From NCBI GenBank assembly GCA_020848435.1, contig JADLAC010000014.1, positions 28,341-92,340 of the forward strand: a stretch of 64,000 nucleotides of DNA, read 5' to 3'. Below the pieces are notes generated by a model. The model had not been told where the DNA came from and did not search any database. It was given only the letters and a program-made list of their open reading frames with translations. Position numbers and translations under genes: made by a program. Shown here one piece after another: positions 8,715 through 18,237 of this stretch. Each line of letters starts with the position of its first letter. Within the stretch, counting starts at the first letter, position 1. Source of the stretch: Burkholderiales bacterium. GTDB lineage: Bacteria > Pseudomonadota > Gammaproteobacteria > Burkholderiales > WYBJ01.

Positions 8715-9713
8715 ATGCGCCCCCGGATATACCTCACCCAGCCCATCGCGCCGAACGCGCTGGCGCGGCTGCGAGCGCTCGGCGAGGTCGAGGCGAACGC
8801 CGATACGCTGCACATCCCCAGCGAACAGGAGCTGATCGCGGCAGCCGAGCGCAGCGACATTCTCTTTTGCCTGTTGCACGATCGCATCACGCGCAACGTC
8901 ATCGCCGCCAACCCGCGGCTGAAGGCGATCGTGTCCACCACGATCACGCCCGCGGACATCGACATTGCCGCCGCAAGCGCGCACCGCATTCCCGTGACGA
9001 CCATACCGTCGTCGCTGCTCGACGATGCGACCGCGGATCTTGCCTGGGCCTTGTTGATGGCGCTGGCACGGCGCGTGGCCGAGGCCGATCGCCATGCGCG
9101 GGCCGGAATCATCCCCGGATCACAATCGCTGCACTTCGCCGGGTCGGACGTGTCGGGTAGGACGCTGGGTTTGCTCGGTGTGGGCGGCGTCGGGCGCGAG
9201 ATGGCGCGCCGTGCGCTCGGCTTCAAGATGCGCACGCTGTATCACGATCCGCGCCGCCTAAGCGCCGAGGACGAGGCGCGTTTGCACCTTTCCTGGGTCG
9301 GGTTCGACGCCTTGTTGCGCGAAGCCGAGTTCGTTTCGCTCCATGTCGCGCTCGGCCCCGGCACGCGTCACCTGGTCGATGCGCGCGCGCTCGGGCTCAT
9401 GCGCCCCGACGCGTACCTCGTCAACACCGCGCGCGGGCCGATCGTGGATGAGCGCGCGCTGATCGAAGCGCTCGAGCAGGGCAGGATCGCGGGCGCCGCG
9501 CTCGATGTCTTCGAGACCGAGCCCGCGATCGATCCGCGCTTGCTGGCGCTTCCCAATGTCGTGGTCACGCCCCACATCGGCAGCGCGACCCGCTGCCTGC
9601 GCGAGGCGATGGCCGCGGTGGCAATCGACAACCTGGTCGCTGTGCTCGCGGGCCGGCGGCCGCCGAATTGCTGGAACCCCGAGATCTACCACTATGAAGG
9701 ACGCGCAACATGA
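8715..9713 (+). CDS. D-isomer-specific 2-hydroxyacid dehydrogenase (glyoxylate/hydroxypyruvate reductase-like)
   Basis: A 332-residue enzyme of the D-2-hydroxyacid dehydrogenase family, which reduces 2-oxoacids with NAD(P)H or runs in reverse. The dinucleotide motif is LGLLGVGGVGREMA. The catalytic triad residues appear in order: arginine in NTARGPIVDE, glutamate in DVFETEP, and histidine in VTPHIGSATR. The C-terminus ends with the typical GRRPPNCWNPE. The stop codon overlaps the start of the next paralogous gene in ATGA, so the two are translated as a pair. It lies downstream of the M24 and PEP-utilising genes on the same strand. The substrate is not identifiable from sequence. Confidence 0.88.
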   Translation: MRPRIYLTQPIAPNALARLRALGEVEANADTLHIPSEQELIAAAERSDILFCLLHDRITRNVIAANPRLKAIVSTTITPADIDIAAASAHRIPVTTIPSSLLDDATADLAWALLMALARRVAEADRHARAGIIPGSQSLHFAGSDVSGRTLGLLGVGGVGREMARRALGFKMRTLYHDPRRLSAEDEARLHLSWVGFDALLREAEFVSLHVALGPGTRHLVDARALGLMRPDAYLVNTARGPIVDERALIEALEQGRIAGAALDVFETEPAIDPRLLALPNVVVTPHIGSATRCLREAMAAVAIDNLVAVLAGRRPPNCWNPEIYHYEGRAT

Positions 9714-10699
9714 GCGACAAGGCCAAGGTGGTTTTGAGCGATTACGTTTGGGAGTCGCTCGATGTCGAGCGCCGCATCCTCGGCGAGGTGGCCGAGCTGA
9801 CCGCGTTGCAAACCAAGTCGCCCGATCAGTTCATCGCCGCCGCGGCCGACTGCGATGCCTTGCTCAATACCTACGCCGGACCGATCACCGCCGAGGTCAT
9901 GGCGAAGATGCCCAAGTGCAGAATCATCGCCCGCTATGGCATCGGCGTGGACACCATCGATCTCGATGCCGCCACCGCGGCCGGGATCATCGTCACCAAC
10001 AATCCGACCTATTGCATCGAGGAAGTCGCCGAGCATGCCATGGCACTGGTGCTGGCGTGTGCGCGCAAGATCGCGTTCTACGATCGCATGGTGCGCGCCG
10101 GCCGCTGGGAGGTGCCGCCCGGCAAGCCGCTGTTCCGCCTCGCCGGCAGCACGCTGGGGCTGGTCGGGTTCGGCAACATCGCGCGCCAGGTCGCCGTGCG
10201 CGCGGCAGCCTTCGGCATGCGCGTGCTGTTCTTCGATCCCTACGTCAAGGGCGGGCCGTTCGAAGGCGGCGCTGCGGCTACCGACTTGAAGGCGATGCTG
10301 GCCACCGCGGACATCGTTTCCCTGCATCCGCCGCTCACGGCGCAGACGCGCAAGATGTTCAACGACGAGCTGTTGGCGTGCATGAAGCCGAGCGCCTACC
10401 TGGTCAATTGCTCGCGCGGGCCGGTGATCGACACCGAGGCGCTGGTTCGCGCCCTCGACGGCAGGAAGATCGCGGGCTGCGCGCTCGATACCACGGATCC
10501 GGAGCCCTTGCCCGAACCCCATGCCTTGCGCGGTCGCGACAATGTCATCATCAACCCGCACGTCGCCTGGTACAGCGAGCAGGCCATGGTCGGCCTGCAA
10601 GCCGGCGCGCCCTCCGAAGTGCGCCGCGTGTTGACGGGGCAGTGGCCGCTGAACGTAGTCAACAAGGCGGTCAAGGGGCGCAATCGCGCGGGTTTGTAG
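9710..10699 (+). CDS. C-terminal-binding-protein-like D-2-hydroxyacid dehydrogenase
   Basis: A 329-residue member of the same fold as the preceding gene but of a different branch. The NAD motif is LGLVGFGNIARQVA, where the third glycine is alanine. Catalytic arginine (NCSRGPVID), glutamate (TDPEPLPEPH) and histidine (NPHVAWYSEQA) are all present. The HVAWYSE signature with aromatic residues is typical of the CtBP-like branch, in contrast to HIGSATR in the neighbour. The start codon overlaps the neighbour's stop by ATGA. Two non-redundant dehydrogenases in one transcript suggest consecutive oxidation and reduction of hydroxyacids or different stereochemical substrates; this is inference. Confidence 0.87.
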   Translation: MSDKAKVVLSDYVWESLDVERRILGEVAELTALQTKSPDQFIAAAADCDALLNTYAGPITAEVMAKMPKCRIIARYGIGVDTIDLDAATAAGIIVTNNPTYCIEEVAEHAMALVLACARKIAFYDRMVRAGRWEVPPGKPLFRLAGSTLGLVGFGNIARQVAVRAAAFGMRVLFFDPYVKGGPFEGGAAATDLKAMLATADIVSLHPPLTAQTRKMFNDELLACMKPSAYLVNCSRGPVIDTEALVRALDGRKIAGCALDTTDPEPLPEPHALRGRDNVIINPHVAWYSEQAMVGLQAGAPSEVRRVLTGQWPLNVVNKAVKGRNRAGL

Positions 10700-10891
10700 C
10701 GGGGTGGCTGCACACATGCGCCGCGTCGCCTGCGTCTTGGCGGCGAAGCCGTGATGCTTGGCGCCGCGGCCGTGAAGCTCTACGGCACGGCCATGAAGCG
10801 CGGGCCAATCACGCACCGATGGCGAGCCGTCCACGCGCCGCGCGCGTTGCCGTATCGGCCCCACCGAGGGCGCCATGCCGCGCGCATAGGT

Positions 10892-11776
10892 TCAGCCGGC
10901 CCTGGGGCCCTTGATCGAGCGCTCGTACCAGCGCAGGATGCGCTCGCCCGTCCAGAACACCACCCCGGGCTTGCGGCTGAGCGCCTCGAGCACCTGTTCG
11001 AAGTACTTGATGCGGTGCGGCACGCCGGAGATGTAGGGGTGGACCGCGATCGCCATGATCTTGGCGCGCTCCTTGCCCTCTTCGTACAGGCGCTCGAACT
11101 GATCGAGGCAGCGCGTGACGAACTCGCCCGCCTGGTGATGCTGTACCGGCATCATCGCGATGTCGTTCAATTCGACCGTATAGGGCAGCGCGACCAGCGG
11201 TCCATGCGCGGTGCGCAGCGTGCACGGCTCGTCGTCGATCACCCAGTCGGCGATGTACTTGATACCGGCCTCCACTAGGTATTCGGGCGTATACAGCGTC
11301 TGCGTGAGACCGGGGCTGAGCCAGCCGAGCGGCCGCCTGCCCGTGTACTTTTCCAGGATCGCGACGCAGCGCTGGATCATGGCGCGTTGATCGGGCTCCG
11401 AGTGAATCGGGCGCTGATCGTAGCTATGACCCATGAATTCCCACTGCGCGGCGCGCGCCGCCTCCGCGACCTGCGGATAAACATCGCAGACGCGAGCGTT
11501 GAATGTGAGCGAAGGCACGATGCCCAGCCGATCGAGTGCGGCCTTCAAGCGCCAGAATCCCACCCGCATGCCGTACTCGTGCCATGACCAATGCGGCACG
11601 TCGGGAAGCTGGGTGATGCCGGTCGGCGGCGGCAGCACCTGCCGCGGCATCATGCGCCCGATATCCCACACTTCGACGTTCACGATCACCCACACGGCGA
11701 CGCGCGCATCGCCGGGCAGCTTGAGCGCCGGCCGCGCCACGATCGGCGAGTAGGTCAATCGGTCCAGAGGTTTCAT
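10892..11776 (-). CDS. Polysaccharide deacetylase family (NodB-fold) amidohydrolase, PuuE/allantoinase-like
   Basis: A 294-residue protein with the ATG at 11776-11774; the much longer open frame upstream is antisense to the flavoprotein gene and is not coding. The NodB-type barrel is recognisable from VWVIVNVEVWD near the start (position of the usual catalytic aspartate pair), GHSYDQRPIHS (zinc histidine region), LGWLSPGLTQT and the late IAVHPYISGVPHRI. This variant, acting on small C-N compounds rather than glycans, resembles the PuuE allantoinase group and has no signal peptide. It is transcribed away from the flavoprotein across a 57-base gap, so both probably share a control region. Substrate unknown. 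Confidence 0.82.
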   Translation of the reverse strand: MKPLDRLTYSPIVARPALKLPGDARVAVWVIVNVEVWDIGRMMPRQVLPPPTGITQLPDVPHWSWHEYGMRVGFWRLKAALDRLGIVPSLTFNARVCDVYPQVAEAARAAQWEFMGHSYDQRPIHSEPDQRAMIQRCVAILEKYTGRRPLGWLSPGLTQTLYTPEYLVEAGIKYIADWVIDDEPCTLRTAHGPLVALPYTVELNDIAMMPVQHHQAGEFVTRCLDQFERLYEEGKERAKIMAIAVHPYISGVPHRIKYFEQVLEALSRKPGVVFWTGERILRWYERSIKGPRAG

Positions 11777-11833
11777 GCTGTTATAGTCGCTCGGGTCGAA
11801 GAGCCGCAAGGCTAGCACAAGACGGGAGAGCCA

Positions 11834-13336
11834 ATGCAGTACGACGAAAGCTACGATGTGGTGGTGGTCGGCTTCGGCTTCGCCGGCGGGGTCGCCGCCA
11901 TCGCGGCCGCCGACGCCGGGGCGCGCACGCTGCTGGCCGAGAAGATGAGCATCGGCGGTGGCATATCGATCTGCGCGGGCGGGGGCTTGCGCATCGCGGC
12001 CGATGCCGATGAGGCCTACCGCTACCTTTGCGCCACCAATGCCGGCGCGACACCGCAACCCCTGCTGCGCCATTTCGCCGAGGAGATGACGCGACTCGTC
12101 CCCTACGTGCAAGGCTTGAGCAAGGTGAACGGCGCGAACGTCGTCGTGCGCGAACGCGCGGCCAACTATCCCTTCCCCGGTTACGACACCTTCAGCTTCC
12201 TCGAAATCGATTCCATCCCGGGCTTCGATGCGCGCGCGGCGTATCCGCATGCGCATTCGCTGCGTGCCGGACCCAACGTGTTCAAGGTGGTCGAGGACAA
12301 TGTCCGGTCGCGGCCGATCGAGGTGCGAATGTCGTGCGCCGCCCGTCGCCTCGTCACCGCGAGCGGCGGGCGCATCGATGGCATCGAGCTCGAGCACGCC
12401 GGGCGTCGCGTGCGCGTTCGTTGCGAGCGCGGCGTGGTGCTCGCCTGCGGCGGCTTCGAAGCGTCCGCCGCTATGCAACGTCAATACTGGCAGCTCCACC
12501 CTGTGCTGCCGGCCGCGACGCTCGGCAATACCGGCGACGGCGTGCGCATGGCCCAGGCCGCCGGCGCCGATCTCTGGCACATGTGGCACCTGCACGGCTC
12601 GTACGGCTTTCGCCATCCCGACCCCGCTTATCCTTTCGGCATACGCACCAAGCGTCTGCCCGACTGGACGCCGGGCGTGCGCGCGCCCGAAGCGAAGATG
12701 TCCTGGATCCTGCTCGACCGCGACGCGCGCCGCTTCACCAATGAATACCAGCCCTACGTGCAGGACACGGGCCATCGTCCGCTCGACCGCTACGATCCCG
12801 ACCAGCAACGCTTTTCGGCGATCCCCGCTTACCTGCTGGTGGACGATGTCGGACGCGCGCTCTACCCCTTGGCCCGTTCGATCATCAACGATCCCGACCA
12901 CCAGCCCTACGAATGGAGCCAGGACAACCTGCGCGAAGTCGACACTGGACTGCTGCAGCGCGCGCGATCGGTCGAGGAACTGGCGCGGCTCATGCGCGTG
13001 CCGCGGGCGGCGCTGGCCGAGACCCTGGATACGTGGAACGGTCTGTGTGCGAGCGGCGCGCCCGACCCGCTCGGGCGCTTACCCGCGACCCGCATGCCGA
13101 TCGCGACGCCGCCCTTCTACTTCGGCGAAGTCTGGCCGGTGGTGTCGAATACCCAGGGCGGGCCCGTGCACGATGAGCGCCAGCGAGTGCTGAACCCGTT
13201 CGGCGAGCCGATCCCTGGGCTTTACGTGGCCGGCGAGCTCGGCAGCATCTGGGGCCATCTCTACCTGTCGGGCGGCAATCTCGCCGAATGCTTCATCACC
13301 GGCCGGATCGCCGGCGAGCAAGCCGCAACAAATTGA
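11834..13336 (+). CDS. FAD-dependent oxidoreductase (fumarate reductase/3-ketosteroid dehydrogenase type flavoprotein)
   Basis: A 500-residue flavoprotein. The ADP-binding motif YDVVVVGFGFAGGVAAIA sits at the extreme N-terminus, followed by LLAEKMSIGGGISICAGGG. The C-terminal FAD-domain block GGPVHDERQRVLNPFGE and the motif LYVAGELGSIWGHLYLSGG are those of the succinate dehydrogenase/fumarate reductase flavoprotein family. Such stand-alone members catalyse dehydrogenation or reduction of C=C bonds, for example in steroids or enoates. A GGGAG ribosome binding site lies 10 bases ahead of the ATG. No signal peptide or heme domain is seen. The divergent deacetylase may act in the same pathway. 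Confidence 0.86.
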   Translation: MQYDESYDVVVVGFGFAGGVAAIAAADAGARTLLAEKMSIGGGISICAGGGLRIAADADEAYRYLCATNAGATPQPLLRHFAEEMTRLVPYVQGLSKVNGANVVVRERAANYPFPGYDTFSFLEIDSIPGFDARAAYPHAHSLRAGPNVFKVVEDNVRSRPIEVRMSCAARRLVTASGGRIDGIELEHAGRRVRVRCERGVVLACGGFEASAAMQRQYWQLHPVLPAATLGNTGDGVRMAQAAGADLWHMWHLHGSYGFRHPDPAYPFGIRTKRLPDWTPGVRAPEAKMSWILLDRDARRFTNEYQPYVQDTGHRPLDRYDPDQQRFSAIPAYLLVDDVGRALYPLARSIINDPDHQPYEWSQDNLREVDTGLLQRARSVEELARLMRVPRAALAETLDTWNGLCASGAPDPLGRLPATRMPIATPPFYFGEVWPVVSNTQGGPVHDERQRVLNPFGEPIPGLYVAGELGSIWGHLYLSGGNLAECFITGRIAGEQAATN

Positions 13337-13345
13337 CCAGCCCGA

Positions 13346-13376
13346 CCTTGGTTCGGTCTGACCTTGGTCCGGTCGT
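13346..13376. repeat. Two tandem 15-base direct repeats between convergent genes
   Basis: In the 44-base gap between the convergent ends of the flavoprotein and pckG, the unit GACCTTGGTYCGGTC occurs twice with one separating base and one C/T difference. Each unit begins with GACC and ends with GGTC, so each can also pair with itself. No T-run follows, so it is not a classical rho-independent terminator. Confidence 0.6.
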
Positions 13377-13380
13377 TACG

Positions 13381-15225
<1,845 letters not shown>

Positions 15226-15271
15226 GAAACGATCTCCGGATGCGAGGGGCGAGACGACGGAAAAGTCGAGC

Positions 15272-15306
15272 ATTCTACACCCATCCACTGGCAAAATCAG
15301 TGCCAG
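15272..15306 (-). promoter_or_regulatory. Candidate pckG promoter with overlapping operator-like inverted repeat
   Basis: Reading leftwards, a -35-like TGATTT (15299-15294) and a -10-like TAGAAT (15277-15272) are separated by 16 bases and lie about 50 bases ahead of the pckG start. An inverted repeat CTGGCA-N7-TGCCAG (15288-15306) covers the -35 element, where a repressor would block polymerase. The protein that binds it is not known. Confidence 0.45.
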
Positions 15307-15662
15307 GATTCACACGTAGTTTCATGGCGTTATGACGCATTCCTCAAGTGTGCATAATGCATTTTCGGTGCCTGGCGGATACGCTGTGGGCTCGACTCGC
15401 AGTCCAGGTTCAAGGATGCGAAGCTCCTATCCGCCCGTGGCGACAGCGATCGCCACCGATCCGAGGTGGATCCGGGTTCTTGTTCGCGCGAGTTCCTGCC
15501 GGATTCACCGCAGGCGCCTCCCGAGCGAGCCGGGTCGGTTGCGAGCACGTTGCCGCGACAGTCCTTGCGCGCTGAGCTCGGGCGCGAGGAACGTCAAGGG
15601 ATCGACGCTAGGGCGGAGGTCCCGACAACGGGATCGACCGCAAGCGATAACTATGTCATCGC
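15307..15662. other. Non-coding interval between pckG promoter and the next minus-strand gene
   Basis: About 356 bases without a credible gene on either strand; short open frames here have no recognisable product. Two further small inverted repeats lie near the pckG promoter: GCGT-N4-ACGC at 15327-15338 and TGCATAATGCA at 15351-15361. Nothing else was recognised. Confidence 0.4.
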
Positions 15663-16529
15663 TCAGCTCTGGCCGAGCCGGCGAATCAGCTCCCGGCCGG
15701 AACGCGCTTCCGCCGCGCTGACCGGCTTCGCGGCGAGCGCGTCGGCGATCCAGCGGTACAGCTCGGCGACGCCCTGGAAAGGCTTTGGCGTAAGCCCGGC
15801 GGCCTCGAACGCCAAGGCGATTTCTTCCATTTCCCGCACCGAGCGCTGCGCGCGCGGCGCGACTGCCGGGAGATCGCGCAGCAGCCATTCGTAGGCGGTG
15901 CCGCGATTCTCCAGCAGCTCCGAGCGCAGCGAGGGTGCGACGCCGAAGCGCTCGGCGGCCACCAGGAGCTGCGCCGCGAGGGCGACCAGCCCTTCGCCGA
16001 ATGCGCTGTAGCACATGCGCAGGGCCGAAGCTTCGCCCACTTCCGCACCCAGTACGCGAACCTGCACGTGATCGGTCTCGACGGCACCGAGATCCTCGGC
16101 ACCGGCACCGGAGACATACAAGTGAACGACCTGCGCCCCGCCGGGCGGCGCACCGATCAACGCGCCGTCGAGGAAGCGCCCTCCCGCGGCAGCGATGAAG
16201 TCGGCGGCCTTGCGCGCGCTCTGCGGTGCGATCGAGTTGCAGTCGACATACAAGGGCCGTGCAGCCGTCGCTTGCATGGCGCCTGCGACTTGCTGCGCGG
16301 CCACCGTGGCGGCAGCCGGCGCAAGGATCGACAGGATGAGATCGCACTGGCGCACGAGCTGATCGATCGAACCGACATTGGCGATGCCGCACTCGGCGGC
16401 GAGGGCGCGCGTGCGCTCGCTGCGGCCATTGAGGGCGGCAACCACGGTGTGCCCATGCGACCTGAAACTGCGGCCGACCGCAGCGCCCATTTCTCCCGGG
16501 CTCAGTATGCCTATGCTGCCTATCCCCAT
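15663..16529 (-). CDS. NAD(P)-binding 6-phosphogluconate dehydrogenase-like protein with DUF1932-type C-terminal domain
   Basis: A 288-residue protein starting at the ATG 16529 (MGIGSIGIL). The Rossmann motif is IGILSPGEMGAAVG, the SPGEMG variant typical of the DUF1932-containing branch of 3-hydroxyisobutyrate/6-phosphogluconate dehydrogenase-like enzymes. The C-terminal half, with KMCYS-like RMCYSAFGEGLVALAAQ, matches the helical DUF1932 domain that replaces the usual dimerisation domain. The function is not settled; oxidation of a beta-hydroxyacid is likely. It is divergent from the Bug-DUF4387-AtuA operon with about 370 bases between the start codons, so the two units may share regulation. 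Confidence 0.8.
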   Translation of the reverse strand: MGIGSIGILSPGEMGAAVGRSFRSHGHTVVAALNGRSERTRALAAECGIANVGSIDQLVRQCDLILSILAPAAATVAAQQVAGAMQATAARPLYVDCNSIAPQSARKAADFIAAAGGRFLDGALIGAPPGGAQVVHLYVSGAGAEDLGAVETDHVQVRVLGAEVGEASALRMCYSAFGEGLVALAAQLLVAAERFGVAPSLRSELLENRGTAYEWLLRDLPAVAPRAQRSVREMEEIALAFEAAGLTPKPFQGVAELYRWIADALAAKPVSAAEARSGRELIRRLGQS

Positions 16530-16903
16530 CCGCGCCGGCCTCGAATGCTCATCGCCCCTCTCTCGCGCCCGTGCGCAAGCGCAGCAGCGCCGCACGCCGG
16601 CACGCATGCACACGGCGAGCCGGTGCCGTACTGCCGCAGCGGAGCACGCGGCGTTCGACCGATCCGTGACGATGGAGCACCATCATGGCTGCCTCGAGCG
16701 GAGACTGTGCGGGCCGCCAATATACCATCGCGTCCATCGCGCCCTTCAAACGCGAGTCGGCTGCATGGATGGACATCGACTGCCGCTCGCCCGCTCCCAA
16801 GGCACACCAGGTAATGTCGTTGCCGCTCGCGGCGGCGTACTGCATACTGGAAGCAAGGATCGTACGATCCCGCCTCCCCCGTCAGCGCCGACCACCGCCC
16901 ACG

Positions 16904-17938
16904 TTGTATCGTCCCCGACGAATCCCGCGCAACGCCCGCGTGCTGGCGGCCGCGCTCAGCGCCTTGCCGGCATTGGCCGCGGCGGCGGTCGCCCCGCTGC
17001 GCCTGGACGATGCCGACAACGCCTATCCGTCCCGCGGCTTGCGGATCGTCGTTCCCTTTCCGCCCGGCGCGAGCACCGACAGCATCGCGCGCATCATCGC
17101 GGAACCGATCGAGCAGCGCCTGGGCTCGCGACTGAGCATCGAGAACCGCAGCGGCGCCGGCGGCAACATCGGTGCCGAAGCGGTCGTGCGTGCCCGGCCC
17201 GACGGCCATACCTGGCTCATCGGCACGGCGGGTCTGCTGAGCATCAATGCCTTGATCTATCCGGCAATGCGTTTCGATCCGGCCATTGCGCTGGCGCCGA
17301 TCACGCTGGTCGCGCGCATCCCCTATGTCCTGGTCGTGCACCCGAGCATACCGGTGCGATCGGTCGGCGCACTGATCGAGTTCGCCGGCAGGCGGCCCTG
17401 GATCCTGAATTACGGATCGGCCGGCAATGGCAGCACCATCCATCTCGCGGCGGAGCTGTTCAAGGCGATGACGGGCACCAAGATCGTCCACGTGCCCTAC
17501 CGCGGCGGCGCGCCCGCGATCGGCGAGCTGTTCGGGGGCCATCTGCACATGATGTTCAGCAGCGTGCCGCTCGCGCTGTCTTATATAGAATCGAAGCGGC
17601 TGCGTCCGCTCGCGGTCACGGGTGCCTCGCGCGCGCTCCACCTGAGCGCTGTTCCGACGATGCAGGAGGCCGGCGTGGCGGGTTTCGAATTCACCGGTTG
17701 GTTCGCCCTGCTCGTACCGGGCCGCACGCCGGCGCGGATCGTCGCCTGGCTCAACGAGGAGCTGGTCGCCGTCTTGTCGGCGCCGATCGTACGCGCACGC
17801 CTGGAAGCGATCGGCGCCGAGCCTGCGAGCAGCACCCCGGTTGCGGTGCACGAGCTCATGCGCCGCGATACGTGGCGCTGGCAGCGCGTAATCCAAAGCG
17901 CGAAAATCAAGCCCGACTGGGAGGACTTTCCGCAATGA
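16904..17938 (+). CDS. Tripartite tricarboxylate transporter substrate-binding protein (Bug/TctC family)
   Basis: A periplasmic solute-binding protein of the TctC/Bug family. Diagnostic blocks are LRIVVPFPPGASTDSIARII, IENRSGAGGNIGAEAV, the NYGSAGNGSTIHLAAELFKA loop that contacts the carboxylate, and HVPYRGGAPAIGEL. A TTG at 16904 gives a basic n-region and hydrophobic core (ARVLAAALSALPALAAAA), that is a signal peptide, and a 344-residue protein close to the family norm. In-frame ATGs at 16685 and 16814 would give unusual extensions. No TctA/TctB membrane genes are nearby, as is common for Bug proteins. The stop overlaps the DUF4387 gene by ATGA, so the ligand probably belongs to that pathway. 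Confidence 0.82.
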   Translation: MYRPRRIPRNARVLAAALSALPALAAAAVAPLRLDDADNAYPSRGLRIVVPFPPGASTDSIARIIAEPIEQRLGSRLSIENRSGAGGNIGAEAVVRARPDGHTWLIGTAGLLSINALIYPAMRFDPAIALAPITLVARIPYVLVVHPSIPVRSVGALIEFAGRRPWILNYGSAGNGSTIHLAAELFKAMTGTKIVHVPYRGGAPAIGELFGGHLHMMFSSVPLALSYIESKRLRPLAVTGASRALHLSAVPTMQEAGVAGFEFTGWFALLVPGRTPARIVAWLNEELVAVLSAPIVRARLEAIGAEPASSTPVAVHELMRRDTWRWQRVIQSAKIKPDWEDFPQ

Positions 17939-18237
17939 AGCTCACCGAATTGGCGCGCGTCATCCGCAGCAAGAACGCGGGTCCCACGACGCTTACCTTG
18001 GATCTCATGTTCCACGATCGCAGCGGGTTCGACCGCGCCTGCGCCGCGCCGGCGCTGAGCGCCTCGGCGATCGCCGGGCTATACGGGGTGCCGGTAGAAC
18101 GGGTGCAGATCCTGCCCTACCCGCCGGCGTTCGCCATCAAGATCGCACTCGACCGGCGCGTGATCGCCGGCGACCCCGGCGATCGCGATGTATATGGCGC
18201 CCAGCAGCACGGACCGTTGCTGGAGCTCGAGCTATGA
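17935..18237 (+). CDS. DUF4387 domain protein
   Basis: A 100-residue protein that starts MKLTELARVIRSKNAGP and contains LTLDLMFHD and VQILPYPPAFAIKI, features of the DUF4387 family. These small proteins regularly accompany AtuA-type (DUF1446) proteins and may form a small subunit of the same enzyme. Here it is sandwiched with 4-base ATGA overlaps on both sides, between the Bug receptor and the AtuA-like gene, so all three should be made in fixed proportion. No membrane segment or signal peptide. Biochemical function unknown. Confidence 0.82.
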   Translation: MKLTELARVIRSKNAGPTTLTLDLMFHDRSGFDRACAAPALSASAIAGLYGVPVERVQILPYPPAFAIKIALDRRVIAGDPGDRDVYGAQQHGPLLELEL

